DNA from: SURF-43 sp964628985
Lineage (GTDB): Bacteria; Chloroflexota; Dehalococcoidia; UBA2979
Direction: 5' to 3'
NCBI GenBank assembly: GCA_964628985.1
Contig: CAZVNJ010000018.1
Location: 1 to 41,409 of the forward strand
DNA length: 41,409 nt
Shown: one piece after another, positions 40,100-41,409 of the stretch
Numbering within the stretch: the stretch's first letter is position 1
Layout of the letters: each line of letters begins with the position of its first letter
Position numbers and translations under genes: made by a program
Notes under the pieces: generated by a model
Seen by the model: the letters and a program-made list of their open reading frames with translations, nothing else
Told to the model about the DNA's origin: nothing
The model's database searches: none

Positions 40100-41409
40100 C
40101 TACGCGCCCGCTGGGGCCGGAGCATCCGCGGCACCATCGTCCGCCGCCGCCTCTTCGCCCGGCTCGACAGCGCCCTCCGCGAGGTCGACGCGGGCGACCG
40201 ACGCTACGCGGTCATCGTCGGAGGCGGGCCGCATCACCTGCACACCCTGCGTCGCCCGCCCCTGCTGACTGATCGAGCCGGCGGAGGTGCGCAGGACGAT
40301 GCCCTGTTCGGAGACCAGCACCAACTCCTGATCGGCGCTCACCATGCGCGCCACGGACAGCGGACCTGTCTTGGGAGTCACTCGGAACGTCTGCACGCCC
40401 TGGCCGCCACGGCCCTTGCGCGGATACTCATCGATCGGCGTGCGCTTACCGGCGCCCCTCTCGGAGACCACGAGGAGGTCTTCGCCGTCCTCGTCGACGG
40501 CCATCGCGATCACCACAGCGTCGCCGCGCAACGTCATACCTCGCACCCCACCCGAGGTGCGCGAGGCCACACGCAGGCTGCCGACCGTGAAGCGGATGGC
40601 TTGCCCGTCGCTCGACACGAGGATCGCGTCCGACGTCTCGCGCGCCGGACGCGCCTCCACCAGCCGGTCGCCCTCTTCCAGGCGCATTGCGATTAACCCA
40701 TTGCGGCGGACCGACTCGAACTCGGCAAGCTGCGTGCGCTTCACCTCGCCGCGTTCCGTCGCCAGCACCATCGAGTCGCGCGAGAAGTCACCGACGGCGA
40801 CTACGGCGGTCACGCGGTCGTCCGGCCCGATGTCCACGACGTTCGCGACCGGGATCCCTCGAGCCTCGCGGGAGGCCTCCGGCACCTCGTAGGACTTGAG
40901 GGCATAGACCTTGCCGCCAGCCGTGAACATCAGGAGTTGGTCATGTGTGTCGCAGACCAGCAGGTGCCGGATGAAGTCCTCTTCACGCACCGTCTGACCG
41001 CGCTTGCCGCGCCCGCCGCGCGCCTGGCGACGGTAGACGTCGAGGGGGACGCGCTTCGTGTACCCGCGTTCTGAGACCGTGACGACGATCTGCTGGTGCC
41101 CGACGAGGTCCTCGTCCGCGATGTCGTCGACGGCGCCGTGGAAGACTTGCGTCCGTCGGGCATCTCCGTATTTCGTCTTGAGGTCCGCACAGTCTTCCTT
41201 GATCAGGGCGTCGATCTTCTCGGGGTGCGCAAGCAGGTCCACGAGGTAGGCGATGAACGTCATCAGTTCGCCATACTCCTCGAGGATGCGCGAGGACTCC
41301 AACTGCGCGAGGCGGCGCAACTGCATGTCCAGCACGGCCTGCGCCTGGCGGTCAGTGAGGCCGGGTGTGGCGCCCTCGGCGGCCAAGGGGTGGGCCTCGA
41401 TGAGACGCG
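40100..41409 (-). CDS. gyrA: DNA gyrase subunit A, C-terminal part (runs off window)
   Basis: The reverse frame is open to the window edge; 436 residues are visible. They include the end of the coiled-coil tower (LTDRQAQAVLDMQLRRLAQLE) and the C-terminal beta-pinwheel with the GyrA box QARGGRG, the segment that wraps DNA and separates gyrase from topoisomerase IV. Blades recur as GVRGMTL, GRGGQGVQ and GRATQGVQ. The catalytic Tyr and the start are outside. The acidic Ala-rich tail (EEAAADDGAADAP) is like that of other high-GC bacteria. The gene begins the minus-strand run that ends at 33102. Confidence 0.96.
   Translation of the reverse strand, partial: RLIEAHPLAAEGATPGLTDRQAQAVLDMQLRRLAQLESSRILEEYGELMTFIAYLVDLLAHPEKIDALIKEDCADLKTKYGDARRTQVFHGAVDDIADEDLVGHQQIVVTVSERGYTKRVPLDVYRRQARGGRGKRGQTVREEDFIRHLLVCDTHDQLLMFTAGGKVYALKSYEVPEASREARGIPVANVVDIGPDDRVTAVVAVGDFSRDSMVLATERGEVKRTQLAEFESVRRNGLIAMRLEEGDRLVEARPARETSDAILVSSDGQAIRFTVGSLRVASRTSGGVRGMTLRGDAVVIAMAVDEDGEDLLVVSERGAGKRTPIDEYPRKGRGGQGVQTFRVTPKTGPLSVARMVSADQELVLVSEQGIVLRTSAGSISQQGRATQGVQVMRPASDDDRVASVARVDLAEGAVEPGEEAAADDGAADAPAPAGA

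Noticed and set aside
1..41409. CRISPR array, prophage, insertion sequence or integron
   Set aside because: No regularly spaced repeats, transposase, integrase or phage structural genes were seen on either strand.

Overview
The window is about 41 kb of high-GC bacterial DNA with densely packed, chromosomal-type genes. I see no phage, insertion sequence, CRISPR array or plasmid function. The mix of genes suggests a Chloroflexota (Dehalococcoidia- or Thermomicrobia-like) chromosome, possibly from an environmental genome. Pointers are a Trx-fold lipoprotein, a DUF2723 membrane protein, a DUF6295-type protein, many small hydrolases, and a c-di-AMP riboswitch with a c-di-AMP PII-like receptor. This placement is an inference; no rRNA or other taxonomic marker is complete here.

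Left part (1-9957). An acyl-CoA dehydrogenase runs off the left edge. A long structured leader (345-770) precedes a DEAD-box RNA helicase that ends at a strong terminator. A plus-strand series follows: a membrane protein of unknown role, an MBL-fold hydrolase, a nucleoside hydrolase, a VOC protein, an alpha/beta hydrolase, a dienelactone-hydrolase-like protein, a DUF6295-like protein, then purK-purE and a PII-like c-di-AMP receptor.

Centre-left (9980-15270, minus strand). This is a cell-envelope block. A membrane glycosyltransferase with a translationally coupled cupin sits directly behind a ydaO/yuaA-type c-di-AMP riboswitch (13921-14053). A D-Ala-D-Ala carboxypeptidase lies downstream, past a hairpin. 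A c-di-AMP receptor protein lies on the other strand next to the carboxypeptidase, so a c-di-AMP-binding RNA and a c-di-AMP-binding protein flank the same envelope genes. A lipoprotein and tRNA-Arg(TCG) follow.

Centre (15315-30895). A TPR protein with an overlapping alpha/beta hydrolase; a secreted protein with three cadherin-like repeats; a pterin-carbinolamine dehydratase; a class III aminotransferase; a SulP transporter; a DPBB-domain envelope protein; an XRE regulator with a palindrome over its likely promoter; a MoxR-type AAA+ ATPase paired with a 774-residue VWA protein; a Trx-like lipoprotein; another hydrolase; a PhzF protein; and a Thr/Ser-rich surface protein.

Right part (31119-41409). 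A Wzz/BY-kinase fusion is followed after 15 bases by a dual-specificity phosphatase. Then comes a minus-strand run of nine closely spaced genes: gyrA (partial), enoyl-CoA hydratase, thiL, tsaE, tsaB, ndk, a SIP-type flavoprotein, an M20 peptidase and a DUF2723 membrane protein.

The most notable item is the c-di-AMP riboswitch over a glycosyltransferase-cupin operon. Other points are apparent leaderless genes, a divergent double-promoter palindrome, the XRE operator, and an unassigned domain inside the carboxypeptidase.
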